A stretch of 64,000 nucleotides of DNA from Nesterenkonia sp. E16_10 (GCF_017347085.1 NZ_JADPSA010000013.1:49795-113794); one strand, 5' to 3'. Shown: positions 33,475 to 42,648, numbered from the stretch's first letter. The notes: generated by a model not told the origin, from the letters alone. Numbers and translations are program-made.

Positions 33475-34922
33475 GCCGCGTCGTGGTGATCGGCGGTGGA
33501 GTGGCGGGCTTGACGGCGTCGGTGCTCTCAGCCTGGGCAGGACACACTGTCACGCTTCTGGACGCGAACTCGACGCTGGGCGGCAAGAGCAGCCGCATCG
33601 AGGTCGGCGGTCAGACCATCGACACCGGCCCTTCGCTGTTCACATTCCCGACCGTGTGGCAGGAGCTGCTGCGCCGACTAGACCGCTCCAATCAGGATCC
33701 ATCCCTAGTGGCCGAGGAGACGGCAGGCCTGGACCTGGAACGGCTTCCGGAAGTAGGCAACTACTACTTCCGCGGGGAGGTCTGTTCGCTGCCGGTTCCC
33801 CCGGGACACCCGTGGCACGCTGCGTGGGAGCGTTTTGCTGCGCTGCACGCACCCATCGGCCCGGATGTGACCCAGCTTCTGACCACGGCCGTGATGGCCC
33901 GCGAGGCACGCCCCTCCCTGGCTCGTCTGGGGCGACTCTACGGCCGCCGACTCACGACCCGCAGCTATCTCGACAGTCTGACCTGGCTGCCCGACGGTCT
34001 GCGCGAAGTGATCGCCATCCACACACTCAATGCCGGGGTGGGCCCGTCCCGCACCCCGGCACTGTATGCCAGCATGCCTGCGGTGATGGCCCAAGACGGG
34101 GTGTGGGTGCCGCGGGGCGGGGTCCACGAACTGGTGCGGGCCCTCGAGCGGCTGGCGCGGGCTGCCGGGGTCGATGTTCGCACCGAGGAGCCCGTCCTTG
34201 CCCTGGAGCGGGGACAGGTCACGACTGCCCAGAAGGTATATCGGGCAGACGCCGTGGTCAGCGGCCTGGACGCCGACCGCCTCGAGGGTCTGTTGCCTGG
34301 ACGCACACCCCGTCCACCGCGGAAGCTCTCCTGTTCAGCGGTCGCCATCTACGCCACGCTCAAGCGTCCCTTTCCGGCGGATACGCCGCGGCACAGCGTG
34401 GTTCTGCCCGAGGATCCGCAGGCGCTCTACGCGAGTCTGGAGGCTCAACGCGAGCCGGACCAGACGATGGCGTTCCTCAACTACTACCCTGCATCTGACT
34501 CAGGCCCCAATACAGCCGATACCCTCGCGGTGCTGCTGACGGCGCCCTCCAATGGACAGCGCTATGGCCTCGAGAACGAGTTTGTCGACCGAGAACTTCG
34601 CCGGGTGTGGAACGCGGCGGGACTGCCCGGAAGTTTCGACACGTCTGTCGAGGAAAGCACCATCCTGGATCCGAACTATTTCAGTCTCGCAGGCTCTTCC
34701 GGGGGTGCCCTATATGGACCGGTTCGCCCTCTGATCAAGAGCGGGCCCCTGCACCGTCCAGCTCACCACAGCCGCAAGCATCCTTGGCTGTGGCGGGTAG
34801 GCGCCTCGGTCCATCCGGGCGGCGGATTGCCCGCAGTGATGGGCGGGGCCATGATCGCGATGGACGGGATGCTTCGCGCACTGGGCCCCGGGGCTGGGGG
34901 TGACGGGGCGCTTCAGCGATAG
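33471..34922 (+). CDS. CrtI-type carotenoid desaturase/dehydrogenase
   Basis: 483 residues. VVVIGGGVAGLTASVLSAWA is the N-terminal FAD loop, followed by LLDANSTLGGKSSRIEVGGQ and IDTGPSLFTFPTVW, the hallmark of phytoene-desaturase-like enzymes. WRVGASVHPGGGLPAVMGGA is the C-terminal CrtI signature (G.S.HPG.G.P...G). These FAD enzymes add double bonds to, or rearrange, carotenoid backbones at the membrane. Its start overlaps the UbiA stop by four bases. By analogy with bacterioruberin loci (elongase plus CrtD) it may desaturate the elongated carotenoid. No crtE or crtB is visible here. Confidence 0.85.
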   Translation: MSRVVVIGGGVAGLTASVLSAWAGHTVTLLDANSTLGGKSSRIEVGGQTIDTGPSLFTFPTVWQELLRRLDRSNQDPSLVAEETAGLDLERLPEVGNYYFRGEVCSLPVPPGHPWHAAWERFAALHAPIGPDVTQLLTTAVMAREARPSLARLGRLYGRRLTTRSYLDSLTWLPDGLREVIAIHTLNAGVGPSRTPALYASMPAVMAQDGVWVPRGGVHELVRALERLARAAGVDVRTEEPVLALERGQVTTAQKVYRADAVVSGLDADRLEGLLPGRTPRPPRKLSCSAVAIYATLKRPFPADTPRHSVVLPEDPQALYASLEAQREPDQTMAFLNYYPASDSGPNTADTLAVLLTAPSNGQRYGLENEFVDRELRRVWNAAGLPGSFDTSVEESTILDPNYFSLAGSSGGALYGPVRPLIKSGPLHRPAHHSRKHPWLWRVGASVHPGGGLPAVMGGAMIAMDGMLRALGPGAGGDGALQR

Positions 34923-34974
34923 AGGAATGCACTCCCGGGTGCCGGTCCGGCCTCTGCTGTGGAAGACTGCCGGC

Positions 34975-36207
34975 ATGGAGGATCCCACGCGCAACCACGA
35001 CCTCGTTCTCTTTGGTGCGACCGGCTTCGTCGGGGAACTCATCGCTGGATACCTTGCGCAGCACGCTCCACCGGACCTGCGAGTGGGACTCGCGGGGAGG
35101 TCGAGGGTGAAGCTCGAAGCCCTACGGTCCAGACTGCCCGTCGCCGCTCATGACTGGGCCATCATTGAGGCCGATACGGGGCGCCCTGACTCGCTCGCGG
35201 CAATGGCCACGGGCACCAGAGTTCTCTTCACCACGGTGGGCCCCTACGCGAAATATGGGCTGTCGGTTGTCGAGGCGTGTGCCCGCGCCGGCACCCACTA
35301 CGGGGACCTGACGGGAGAGGTGTCCTTCGTCCGTGAAGCCATCGACCGTTGGGATGCCCTTGCGAGGACGACAGGTGCACGGATCGTCCATGCGTGCGGC
35401 TACGATTCCGTCCCGTCGGACCTCGCGGTGCTCCTCCTGCACCAGGCCGCGCAGGCTGATGGCGCGGGCGGGCTGACCGAGGTGCAGCTCGTTGCCACGG
35501 CGAAGGGCGGTGTCAGCGGCGGCACCATCGAGTCCATGCGTGGGCAGCTCGACGGTATCCGGACGGACCCTGTGCTGCGATCGCTTGCGGGCGATCCCTA
35601 CTCCCTCAGTCCAGACCGGACGGCGGAGCCCGCGACCCGGCAGCCTCCGGATCTGGGGTGGGTCGGCCGTTCGGATGACGGCCGCTGGGCCGCGCCCTTC
35701 ATCATGGCGTCGGCGAATACGCGGATCGTACGTCGCAGCAATGCCCTGCAGGGTTGGGCCTACGGTAGGTCCCTGCGGTACGGCGAAGTGATGGGTATGG
35801 GGCGAGGGCCTGTCGGCGCCGTCACCGCCGGGGCGACGGCGCTTGGCCTGCGGCTCTTCGGAGCCGCACTGGCTCTACCCGTCACGAGGAGATTACTGGA
35901 CCGTGTCCTTCCCTCGCCCGGAGCGGGCCCGAGCGAGGCCGCGCGGCGCTCAGGCTGGTTCCATTCCCAGGTGACGGCTTCCACGGAGAGCGGCCAGCGC
36001 TATCGTGCCATCGCAGCCGGGCCCGGCGATCCGGGGTACGCCGCCACCGCCGTGATGGCCGGGGAGACAGCGCTCTCACTTGCCCTCGACGGCGACCGTC
36101 TGCCGCCCGCCACAGGATCGCTGACCCCGGCGACCGCCCTCGGCCACGTTCTGGTGGAGCGGCTGCGCGAGGCAGGCCATACCTATGAGGCCACGTCCCT
36201 CGCCTGA
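34975..36207 (+). CDS. Saccharopine-dehydrogenase-like (trans-acting enoyl-reductase-type) protein
   Basis: 410 residues. DLVLFGATGFVGELIAGYLA is an N-terminal Rossmann motif (GATGxxG), followed by VGLAGRSRVKLEALRSRL and VLFTTVGPYAKYGLSVVEAC, then ACARAGTHYGDLTGEVSFVR and ACGYDSVPSDLAVLLL. This set is typical of the actinobacterial saccharopine-dehydrogenase-like family, which includes the mycobacterial trans-acting enoyl reductase Rv2953. The physiological substrate is unknown. It lies 52 bp after the CrtI gene. Its 3' end is the last chromosomal gene before the cassette array that begins at 36251. Confidence 0.85.
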   Translation: MEDPTRNHDLVLFGATGFVGELIAGYLAQHAPPDLRVGLAGRSRVKLEALRSRLPVAAHDWAIIEADTGRPDSLAAMATGTRVLFTTVGPYAKYGLSVVEACARAGTHYGDLTGEVSFVREAIDRWDALARTTGARIVHACGYDSVPSDLAVLLLHQAAQADGAGGLTEVQLVATAKGGVSGGTIESMRGQLDGIRTDPVLRSLAGDPYSLSPDRTAEPATRQPPDLGWVGRSDDGRWAAPFIMASANTRIVRRSNALQGWAYGRSLRYGEVMGMGRGPVGAVTAGATALGLRLFGAALALPVTRRLLDRVLPSPGAGPSEAARRSGWFHSQVTASTESGQRYRAIAAGPGDPGYAATAVMAGETALSLALDGDRLPPATGSLTPATALGHVLVERLREAGHTYEATSLA

Positions 36208-36250
36208 CGCCGGAGGTGAGCATTGGTCGTGCTGTGCTCAGGGGCTCGTA

Positions 36251-36290
36251 CTAGACGTTGAACCTAAACTCCACCACGTTCCGTAGCCGA
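36251..36290 (-). other. Attachment-site-like copy 1 of the ychF 3' end
   Basis: On the minus strand, 36251-36280 encode [18 protein letters not shown] sequence ending VVEFRFNV and TAG, the same C-terminal peptide as YchF (44453), with several synonymous codon differences. Thirteen bases (AACTCCACCACGT) are identical to ychF. The adjoining inner sequence CCGTAGCCGATTATC resembles the one beside copy 3. I interpret this as the outer boundary of an integrated array. Confidence 0.7.
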
Positions 36291-36373
36291 TTATCGTGTC
36301 TCGGGATTCTCAGCACGTGCCAAATCGACCCAAGAAGCTTGGAATGTATCTCCCAGAACGATACACTTAAAGC

Positions 36374-37435
36374 ATGAAGTCGAACGATGCTCTCCGCATC
36401 CTCTCGGAGCTCACTGCGTACCAATGGGGCATGGTGACATCGGCCCAAGCCAGCATGCACGGCATCACCCGACTTAACCTCTCCCGACTGACCGAAGCTG
36501 AACATCTCAATCGTCTTGCACATGGCGTCTACAAGGATTCGGGCGCACCGAGCAATCAGTTTGAGGACCTGCGTGCAGTTTGGCTTAGCACTGACCCCAA
36601 GGTCATGGGCGAGCAACGGATCCAGAATTACGCTCACGGGGTCGTTGTCGCTGGAACTTCCGCGGCCCACCTCCACGAGGTCGGGGATCTGTGGGCCGAC
36701 CACCACGAGTTCGTATCTCCAAAGCGCCGCCAAAGTCAGCGGCGCGAGATTCGCTACCGTCAACGAACCCTGAGCCCCCGTGATGTCACGCTTGCGCACG
36801 GCCTCCCAACCATGACAGTTGAGCGCACCCTCGCTGATCTTGTCGAAGAAGTAGGCGACCTTAGTCTCGTTGCCGACACACTTCGCGACGCGGCATTCAA
36901 GCGCACCCTGGACCTCGAACGACTGCGCGAGCTGCTCTCCCCTTTGGCTGAGCGCAATGGATTCAAGAGGCGCGACGGAAACGCCCTGCTCAACCGGCTG
37001 CTCGAGACCGCAGGGCTCGACGCGGACGCTGTCGCGCGACGAGTAGCGGCGGACTCCTCACTCGGATCCCGTGTTGCAGCGAGCTACCTGGGCAATCTCA
37101 GTAAGGCAGATCTTGATCACCTTGTCACGACGCCAGAGATGCAAAAGTCGATGCGCTCGTTCCAAGAATCAATGGCCAAGATGCTTCAAGGTGCGCTGTG
37201 GCGTGAAACACCCGCGCTGAGCGCGAGCGTGCATGCGTCGATGACAAACCTGATGAACAGTGGGGCCTTCGACACCATCACGAAGAGCCTCACGGCTGAG
37301 CTGGCTAGGAGCGATGCGATCAGACGTCTAACCGACGACTGGGGCAAATCACTCAGTGATCGCATTGCTTCCAGTCCGGAAATACTCAGGGAAATTCGTT
37401 CGCCTCAGAATGTGGACCACGATGACCCAGCATGA
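36374..37435 (+). CDS. abiEi: AbiEi-family antitoxin of type IV TA/abortive-infection system
   Basis: 353 residues. The N-terminal winged helix reads ILSELTAYQWGMVTSAQASM and GITRLNLSRLTEAEHLNRLA, then HGVYKDSGAPSNQFEDLRAV, the AbiEi_4-type promoter-binding domain (Q.G..T..QA...G......L...G.l.rv..GvY). SLSPRDVTLAHGLPTMTVER is the second conserved block (d....GlpvT...RTl.Dl). The helical C-terminus (about 215-353) is longer than in compact AbiEi proteins. It represses its own operon and counteracts the downstream AbiEii nucleotidyltransferase. It overlaps that gene by 14 bp. The sequence is visibly less GC-rich than the core genes. Confidence 0.88.
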   Translation: MKSNDALRILSELTAYQWGMVTSAQASMHGITRLNLSRLTEAEHLNRLAHGVYKDSGAPSNQFEDLRAVWLSTDPKVMGEQRIQNYAHGVVVAGTSAAHLHEVGDLWADHHEFVSPKRRQSQRREIRYRQRTLSPRDVTLAHGLPTMTVERTLADLVEEVGDLSLVADTLRDAAFKRTLDLERLRELLSPLAERNGFKRRDGNALLNRLLETAGLDADAVARRVAADSSLGSRVAASYLGNLSKADLDHLVTTPEMQKSMRSFQESMAKMLQGALWRETPALSASVHASMTNLMNSGAFDTITKSLTAELARSDAIRRLTDDWGKSLSDRIASSPEILREIRSPQNVDHDDPA

Positions 37436-38333
37436 GCCCTACTCGACTTCTCGCGGCGTCGAGAGCGCAATCAAGGAGGCTGCTAAGCGGCAGGCGGCAG
37501 GTCAGCCATCTCTCAGCGTCAACAAGCGGATCCAGTTGGAGTATTTCAATCGCTTTCTGAGTCGAGTGTTCTCAGAGCGCGACGGCTCCGAGTGGGTCCT
37601 TAAGGGAGGCACCGGCATCCTCGCACGGGTACCCTCAACGCGATCGACCCAAGACATCGATCTCTACCGCAAAGGCTTCACTCTTAAACAATCTCTCGAT
37701 GACTTGAACCGACTTGCCGCGCTCGACCTCGGCGACCACTTCCGCTTCGAGTACGCGGGGCACACTGACTCGATCGGTAATGACGCCCAGCCTTACACCG
37801 AGGGTTACCGAGTGAAGTTCAACATCTTCATCGGGCTCGCCCCGAGGGGCACTCTCCATGTCGATCTCGCCGTGGGCGCTGGCGTGACCGGAGTCGTTGT
37901 GACAAAGCGACCTGCAACCGCGCTGGACCTACCCCGTTTAGCCAGCAACCCGTACCACCTATATCCGGTCGTCGATCAGATCGCTGACAAAGTCTGCGCG
38001 ACCATGGCCAACTACAGAGAGAGGACCTCGAGCCGCGAGAAAGACCTCGTCGACCTAGTGGTCCTTGCCGCCACGCACGACATCGATGGGACCAAACTCC
38101 GTATTGCGATCACCACGGAGACTCGTCGCCGGACCATGAAGGAACTCACTCGCTTCGCTGTGCCCGCAACGTGGGGAGCGGGATATGCCAACCTCAGCAG
38201 TTCCGTACCGCACTGTACCGACTACGCCACGGTAGACCGCGCGAGCGCACTCGCGGGTAACCTCGTCGACCCGGCCCTCTCAGGTGAGGCCGATGGCAAG
38301 ACGTGGTCTCACACCTTGCTCGACTGGGCCTGA
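37422..38333 (+). CDS. abiEii: AbiEii-family nucleotidyltransferase toxin
   Basis: 303 residues. WVLKGGTGILARVPSTRSTQ (58-77) followed by DIDLY (78-82) is the nucleotidyltransferase core: Gly-Gly-Thr then Asp78-x-Asp80, the Mg-binding pair, all intact. DQIADKVCATMANYRERTSS with REKDLVDLVVLA is the second AbiEii motif (DK..A.......R.KD..DL). Homologues modify tRNA 3' ends with nucleotides and halt growth, aborting phage infection. The ATG at 37422 lies inside the antitoxin gene, giving translational coupling. With AbiEi it fills the first cassette of the array. Confidence 0.9.
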   Translation: MTQHEPYSTSRGVESAIKEAAKRQAAGQPSLSVNKRIQLEYFNRFLSRVFSERDGSEWVLKGGTGILARVPSTRSTQDIDLYRKGFTLKQSLDDLNRLAALDLGDHFRFEYAGHTDSIGNDAQPYTEGYRVKFNIFIGLAPRGTLHVDLAVGAGVTGVVVTKRPATALDLPRLASNPYHLYPVVDQIADKVCATMANYRERTSSREKDLVDLVVLAATHDIDGTKLRIAITTETRRRTMKELTRFAVPATWGAGYANLSSSVPHCTDYATVDRASALAGNLVDPALSGEADGKTWSHTLLDWA

Positions 38334-38381
38334 AAGTTGGTCCCGCAACTCAACTTGCGCTCATACTCAGCGCCCCAATGA

Positions 38382-38417
38382 TTAAACATTGAATCTAAAT
38401 TCCACCGAGCTCCGGTA
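38382..38417 (-). other. Attachment-site-like copy 2 of the ychF 3' end
   Basis: On the minus strand the end of this stretch encodes VEFRFNV followed by TAA (38382-38405), identical in peptide to the YchF C-terminus but with codons GTG GAA TTT AGA TTC AAT GTT, differing synonymously from both ychF and copy 1. It separates the AbiE cassette from the kinase cassette. Confidence 0.68.
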
Positions 38418-38561
38418 CGGACCAACCTCTGCTCGAGCAATACCACGGAGCTCCCGCGCGCGAATGCCACCGCGGGTATAGGGATCCACCCGTACACGCC
38501 AGAGGCTTTAGTGCTTGCTTGCGCAACTTGTACCCCACCGTGCAGCTGGCACTCCTGTTGA

Positions 38562-39746
38562 CTAAGCAGGTACACCCTTCGCATCGACTTGAAGGGCTTC
38601 CACGTCCGCAATCAGATCGATGACCCGCTGATATCGCTTGTCCGGTTGAGAATCGATGCATTTCTGGACAATGTGCTCGACCGAAGTGGTTGCGGTCCTC
38701 CCCACGTTCTTCCGTCCAGTGAATATGTAGAGCAGGACGAATCCGGCAGCGAAAATGTCATGGACACTTTCGAATTCCTTGAAGGATCCAAGAGCTGGGT
38801 CAAGCTTGGTGCCTTTCAGTTCCGTCTCCGTCACTGTGAACTCTGAGCCCTGTCGCTTGGCCAACCCAAAGTCGGATAACTTGACGATCACCGCAGAACC
38901 GCCGAAGGTTCGCAGGAGAACGTTCCTTATGCTCAGATCACGATGAAAGTGACCTTTTGAGTGAATATAATTCAGGCCGTAGAGGAACTGGAGAGCGATG
39001 CGTTTACGAGTCATCAGGCCGAAGCCTGGCTGGTTGTTGCGCTTGGCCACATGCTCTTCCAACGTCGTATCGCAGTGCTCCATGGTGTAGGACCAGTCCG
39101 ACGCCTTGAAACGGTAGACCTCCAACACATACGGGAACTGTAGTTCCTTCATCAGTTCGAACTCCCTGCGGAACCGTTCCTTCTCCCGGTCATCAGCACC
39201 GGGCTTGAGCTTCTTACGTGCGAGCTTCATGCCGTAGTTGGGGTCGGTGAAGCGATGCACCACTGCGAAGGCCCCTTCACCGATGGGGGTCAGCTTCACC
39301 GTGTGTGAGTCTGTCAGCTTGACCGTCCGGTCCCCGAGGCTGAAGACGGGGGCATAGCTTTCCACTTGAATCGGAGTGAACCCTTCCGGGATGGCACTAC
39401 CGCCGCTGGACGTCAACCACGATGGAGCGTTCTCAATGACACGCTGATACTCCGGACTCACCACGAGTTCATGACCAGCCTTACTCAGAACCTTGCGGGC
39501 CTCAGTCACCTGGTCAATCAGGTCCCGAAGGCTTCTGGAGTTATCGGCGTTGAAGTGGCCGCCACGTCCATCCCGAGATTTGTAGTTCATCCACTTGAAC
39601 TCTGCATCCAGACCAGCGTGTATCGCGGCAAAAGCCCGAGGCGCCGTTTGCTCACGCCGGTACAACTCTAAATAGGTGCGGTCAATGTCCTGGTCGTAGA
39701 ACGTTCGCTCGAAGCGCTCCACCCGCTCCTGTTCCATAGTGTTCAT
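38562..39746 (-). CDS. Serine/threonine protein kinase in putative defence cassette
   Basis: 394 residues. The kinase domain spans about 150-390 with every catalytic element: glycine loop GEGAFAVV (156-163), ATP lysine Lys174, HRDLSIRNVLL (268-278; catalytic Asp270, Asn275), DFG (292-294) and the GTKLDP activation segment. The N-terminal 130 residues are helical, polar and unrelated to PASTA or other Pkn-type domains. No transmembrane helix is present, so it is cytosolic. It is the only intact gene between two attachment-like sites. Stand-alone kinases with unknown N-terminal domains occur in phage-defence islands, and I infer that role here. Confidence 0.85.
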   Translation of the reverse strand: MNTMEQERVERFERTFYDQDIDRTYLELYRREQTAPRAFAAIHAGLDAEFKWMNYKSRDGRGGHFNADNSRSLRDLIDQVTEARKVLSKAGHELVVSPEYQRVIENAPSWLTSSGGSAIPEGFTPIQVESYAPVFSLGDRTVKLTDSHTVKLTPIGEGAFAVVHRFTDPNYGMKLARKKLKPGADDREKERFRREFELMKELQFPYVLEVYRFKASDWSYTMEHCDTTLEEHVAKRNNQPGFGLMTRKRIALQFLYGLNYIHSKGHFHRDLSIRNVLLRTFGGSAVIVKLSDFGLAKRQGSEFTVTETELKGTKLDPALGSFKEFESVHDIFAAGFVLLYIFTGRKNVGRTATTSVEHIVQKCIDSQPDKRYQRVIDLIADVEALQVDAKGVPA

Positions 39747-39874
39747 GGGGTAAGGCTAACGAAACCGGCATCCTCGACCGGGGAAGCCACACGGCCCCGC
39801 AACTTGGAGCGAAGGCCCGGCACCACCAGGTCCTACCGTGCCCGAGGAAAGGTGTCGTGGCGCGGGCGCTCTCG

Positions 39875-40043
39875 CAGGTTGCACGACTAGTGCAGCGCGT
39901 TCGCGCTCCGCGACCGTACGCAAGTCGCCAATTCGCGAAGCGACTGCTGCGGAGAACGGAAGACCGCGCATCACTGACTCCAAATAGTCCCAGTCAGGAT
40001 CACCCACTAGAGGCACTGGAAGCAAGATCTCGGTCCGTTTCAT
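39875..40043 (-). pseudogene. Possible restriction specificity-subunit remnant
   Basis: The minus-strand frame reads MKRTEILLPVPLVGDPDWDY, then LESVMRGLPFSAAVASRIGD. This resembles the C-terminal portion of restriction specificity-type proteins (I.LPV...G.PDW.YME.YMR.LPYS). There is no full gene around it. The remainder of 39747-40188 has no recognisable frame. The family call is tentative. Confidence 0.3.
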
Positions 40044-40188
40044 CCGGGTCAGGTTCCACTTGTAGCCATTACTTGAGACGCAAACGTCCAAATCGGATTA
40101 TCGCAGCGACGAACAGCAGTACCCAGCGGCTTACTTCGCGCTCGGGAATGAGGACCTGAAAGCCGTCCGACGAGAAGAAGGGTTCGTC

Positions 40189-40228
40189 CTAGTAGAACGC
40201 GATCCCCACCACATCCCGGAGCCGAGTA
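40189..40228 (-). other. Degenerate attachment-site-like copy 3
   Basis: The minus strand encodes TRLRDVVGIAFY and TAG, aligning with [13 protein letters not shown] and TAG of copy 1. At DNA level CCACCAC, CCG, AGCCGA and TATC are shared in order with 36271-36294. The coding match to YchF is mostly lost, but the flanking arm is retained. It separates the kinase cassette from the DUF262 cassette. Confidence 0.5.
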
Positions 40229-40604
40229 TCCCCTGTCTGGCCCCACGTACCGCACCACCGTCGCCAGCGGGCGTCCTGGGCCGACGACCACAACCGAATA
40301 CAAGACCATCGACTAGCGACGTCCACTGGACACCAAGCCGTAGGACAGGTCGGGCTGAAACCTACTCGCGCATCTGACCCACGGACGATAGAGGTTGCTA
40401 GTGCTAGATGGCCGCGCTGAACACAGGTTCCTCAACCGAGTTCATCCGGTTCCCCACCTTCGGTTTGACGGAACCGCCGACTGTTCGCGGTGGCAAACTG
40501 GAACGGGGACTCTCCCGGGTCTGCATCAACACGAGGAGCTTACCGAAGCCTTGAGTTCGCAATTTCGCTCTTCTAAGGTACGTACTCCATGCGGGCGGCG
40601 GCGA
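40229..40604. other. Non-coding stretch left of DUF262 genes
   Basis: 376 bp of mixed composition with no recognisable gene or clear terminator. It presumably contains the 3' untranslated region of the DUF262 operon and the left arm of that cassette. Confidence 0.4.
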
Positions 40605-42647
40605 TCAGATACCGGAAACTGATCGAGTCCGCTCTCTTGCCAATGCCCCGCGCAACAACTCCACCATCTCCTCGTGATGAGCGCGCACATCCGCATCGTT
40701 CCAACTCCCTGTCTCCGCACGCCGTGCCATCAGCTCAAGCTTCAGGCTCTGCCGGCGAGCATCGTGGTTGTTCGCCTTCTGCGCGGGGAGGTAGTTGCTG
40801 AATTTCGAGTTTGTCCTCACAGTAACCAGCGCCAAGTTTCCAAACCAATCGAGAAGGTGCGGATCCTCTAAGCGGTATGCGAATGAGGAGTGCTCGATGT
40901 CCTCGGTGCCCGGAGAGAAGTGCTCCACGGAGGTGCGATAGCTGAAGGTGAAGCCCCATTGGTTCATCTCCTCCACCAGCAGGTAGTCCAGGTAAGTGAA
41001 CACGATGCGCGGGATGGCGAAACCGAGCGCCATCCCATCCGGGCCGGTCCCTTCCTTGTCCAGGTCCGGAGTCATCGCTTCGCGCAGGCGCTCGCAAGCA
41101 AGGGACTCAAGATGATCGAGGAATCCCTGAGCTGTGATTGGTTCACCGTGATCGGCGAGCTCGGTGACGTAGCGCAGCGCTTCGGTCATCCAGTGCATGG
41201 TGCGCGGGGAGGTATAGGTGATGCGCAGCGCCGACTGCAACAGCAGGATCCGTCGGTTCAGGTTGCGGGAGCCGGCACCCGATTCGTCCGCAGCGAATGT
41301 AGAGGGGTATCGGGGGGTGTCCTGAAATTTGTTGCCACGACGGGACGATCCTTGCGCGAGCCGGCACAACGACCAGTTTCCGGGTTCTTCGTCCGTGGTG
41401 GATTCGTGCCCGGTGGTCAGCGTCGCATCACGCTTAAGGATGAACTGGTCGAATAGGTAGCGGATGCGTAGCAGGTCCGTGGTGAACTCGCGCACCCAGT
41501 CCATACGCTCCGACGGCGGCAGTGAATCGACGCGGGCAGAGAAGCGCTGGACTAACAGTTTGTCATCGAGCTGACGGTCATCCTCCTGCGCAGAGTCGCC
41601 CCCTGTTCCCTTCACCGCGAGAACCTGCAGAAGCAGAGTTGAGAACGTGATCTGCGATGTGAATCGCTCACCTGCGTCGACATCTTCTGACTTAGCCGTG
41701 TCGGTGATCTGAGAGTAGGCAGCCACTGCAGCGTCTAGCGTTAGCGCCGTGGTTTCGAGCGTGTGCGAAGTATCGTCGGCGACGCGCGAGGCTCCGCCTG
41801 AGGGGGTATCGATGAGCTGTGCACGCAAGCGGGAGAAGTCTGCTGTCGGAATTTGGTCCCAGCCGGGGCCAAGGACTTCTGCGCGTTGAGAGGTGCTGCC
41901 GGTGGTGACGCTCATCCCGACGTAGTGCTCCATGTCGGAGCATGCGGTCCAGACGCGGTTCAACAAGGCGCGATCGAGGGGGTCAGGAAGGCAGCGGAGG
42001 AGTCGCGCCTTGACGATGTCCACGGGACTGAGCTGCGTACCGCGGGTATTCATGATCTCGAAGTACCGGTTCAGATCGGTGCTGCTGTCAATAGGCATGC
42101 GGACGATGAGAACCCTGGTGAGCAGATAGTCGATCACCCGAGACGTCTGTAAACGGTCCCCGCTGGTCCCGCCGTCCAGTAGCTGTTCGATGATCGTCGA
42201 AGCACGGCGGATACCAGAGTCCTCTCGATCCTTCTCACCCTCCACCGGCTTCTTGTTCGTATCGGCAACGCCGCGAAGAGCGCGGGTGGCCTTCTCCCGT
42301 GCCTCGTAGGTGAGTGGTTGAAGCGGACCGATGGACTCCTTCAGTCCTGGCCGGGAGGAGAGCTTGACCAGCAGGATGTACAAGGTGGTCAAACGCTGCT
42401 GTCCGTCGATCACGTCGAGCGGCTTATCAGTCCGTTGCGGACGGGCAACGACGAGATTGCCGAGGAAATAGTCCTTGGGCTCCTCCTGCTCGGCTTCGTC
42501 TAAGACGTCGTGGATCAGCCGGTGTATTTGCTCCTCGCCCCAGGTGTAATTGCGCTGGTAGAGAGGGACCGAATAGCTGGGCGCATCAGGACTGAAGAGC
42601 TGCCCGACGGGGACGGCCTGGACGTCATGATCAATGGTCTGTGTCAT
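40605..42647 (-). CDS. DUF262/DUF1524 (GmrSD-type) protein
   Basis: 680 residues. The N-terminal DUF262 domain has YSVPLYQRNYTWGEEQIHRL (25-44) and DVIDGQQRLTTLYILLVKLS with DGQQR at 81-85, the ParB-like nucleotide-binding motif. The last roughly 110 residues form a DUF1524-type region with EHFSPG (the H-x-x-P of the HNH-like nuclease) and FGNLALVTVRTNSKFSNYLP (the GNL...N...SN.. pattern). GmrSD proteins are NTP-dependent restriction enzymes that target modified phage DNA. It starts one base after the second DUF262 gene ends, so the two are an operon. Confidence 0.85.
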   Translation of the reverse strand: MTQTIDHDVQAVPVGQLFSPDAPSYSVPLYQRNYTWGEEQIHRLIHDVLDEAEQEEPKDYFLGNLVVARPQRTDKPLDVIDGQQRLTTLYILLVKLSSRPGLKESIGPLQPLTYEAREKATRALRGVADTNKKPVEGEKDREDSGIRRASTIIEQLLDGGTSGDRLQTSRVIDYLLTRVLIVRMPIDSSTDLNRYFEIMNTRGTQLSPVDIVKARLLRCLPDPLDRALLNRVWTACSDMEHYVGMSVTTGSTSQRAEVLGPGWDQIPTADFSRLRAQLIDTPSGGASRVADDTSHTLETTALTLDAAVAAYSQITDTAKSEDVDAGERFTSQITFSTLLLQVLAVKGTGGDSAQEDDRQLDDKLLVQRFSARVDSLPPSERMDWVREFTTDLLRIRYLFDQFILKRDATLTTGHESTTDEEPGNWSLCRLAQGSSRRGNKFQDTPRYPSTFAADESGAGSRNLNRRILLLQSALRITYTSPRTMHWMTEALRYVTELADHGEPITAQGFLDHLESLACERLREAMTPDLDKEGTGPDGMALGFAIPRIVFTYLDYLLVEEMNQWGFTFSYRTSVEHFSPGTEDIEHSSFAYRLEDPHLLDWFGNLALVTVRTNSKFSNYLPAQKANNHDARRQSLKLELMARRAETGSWNDADVRAHHEEMVELLRGALARERTRSVSGI

Positions 42648-42648
42648 C

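Noticed and set aside
36251..36799. A 182-codon minus-strand frame ending VVEFRFNV as a real gene
   Set aside because: Most of it is antisense to abiEi, which has a clear domain structure; only its last codons are meaningful, as a copy of the ychF 3' end.
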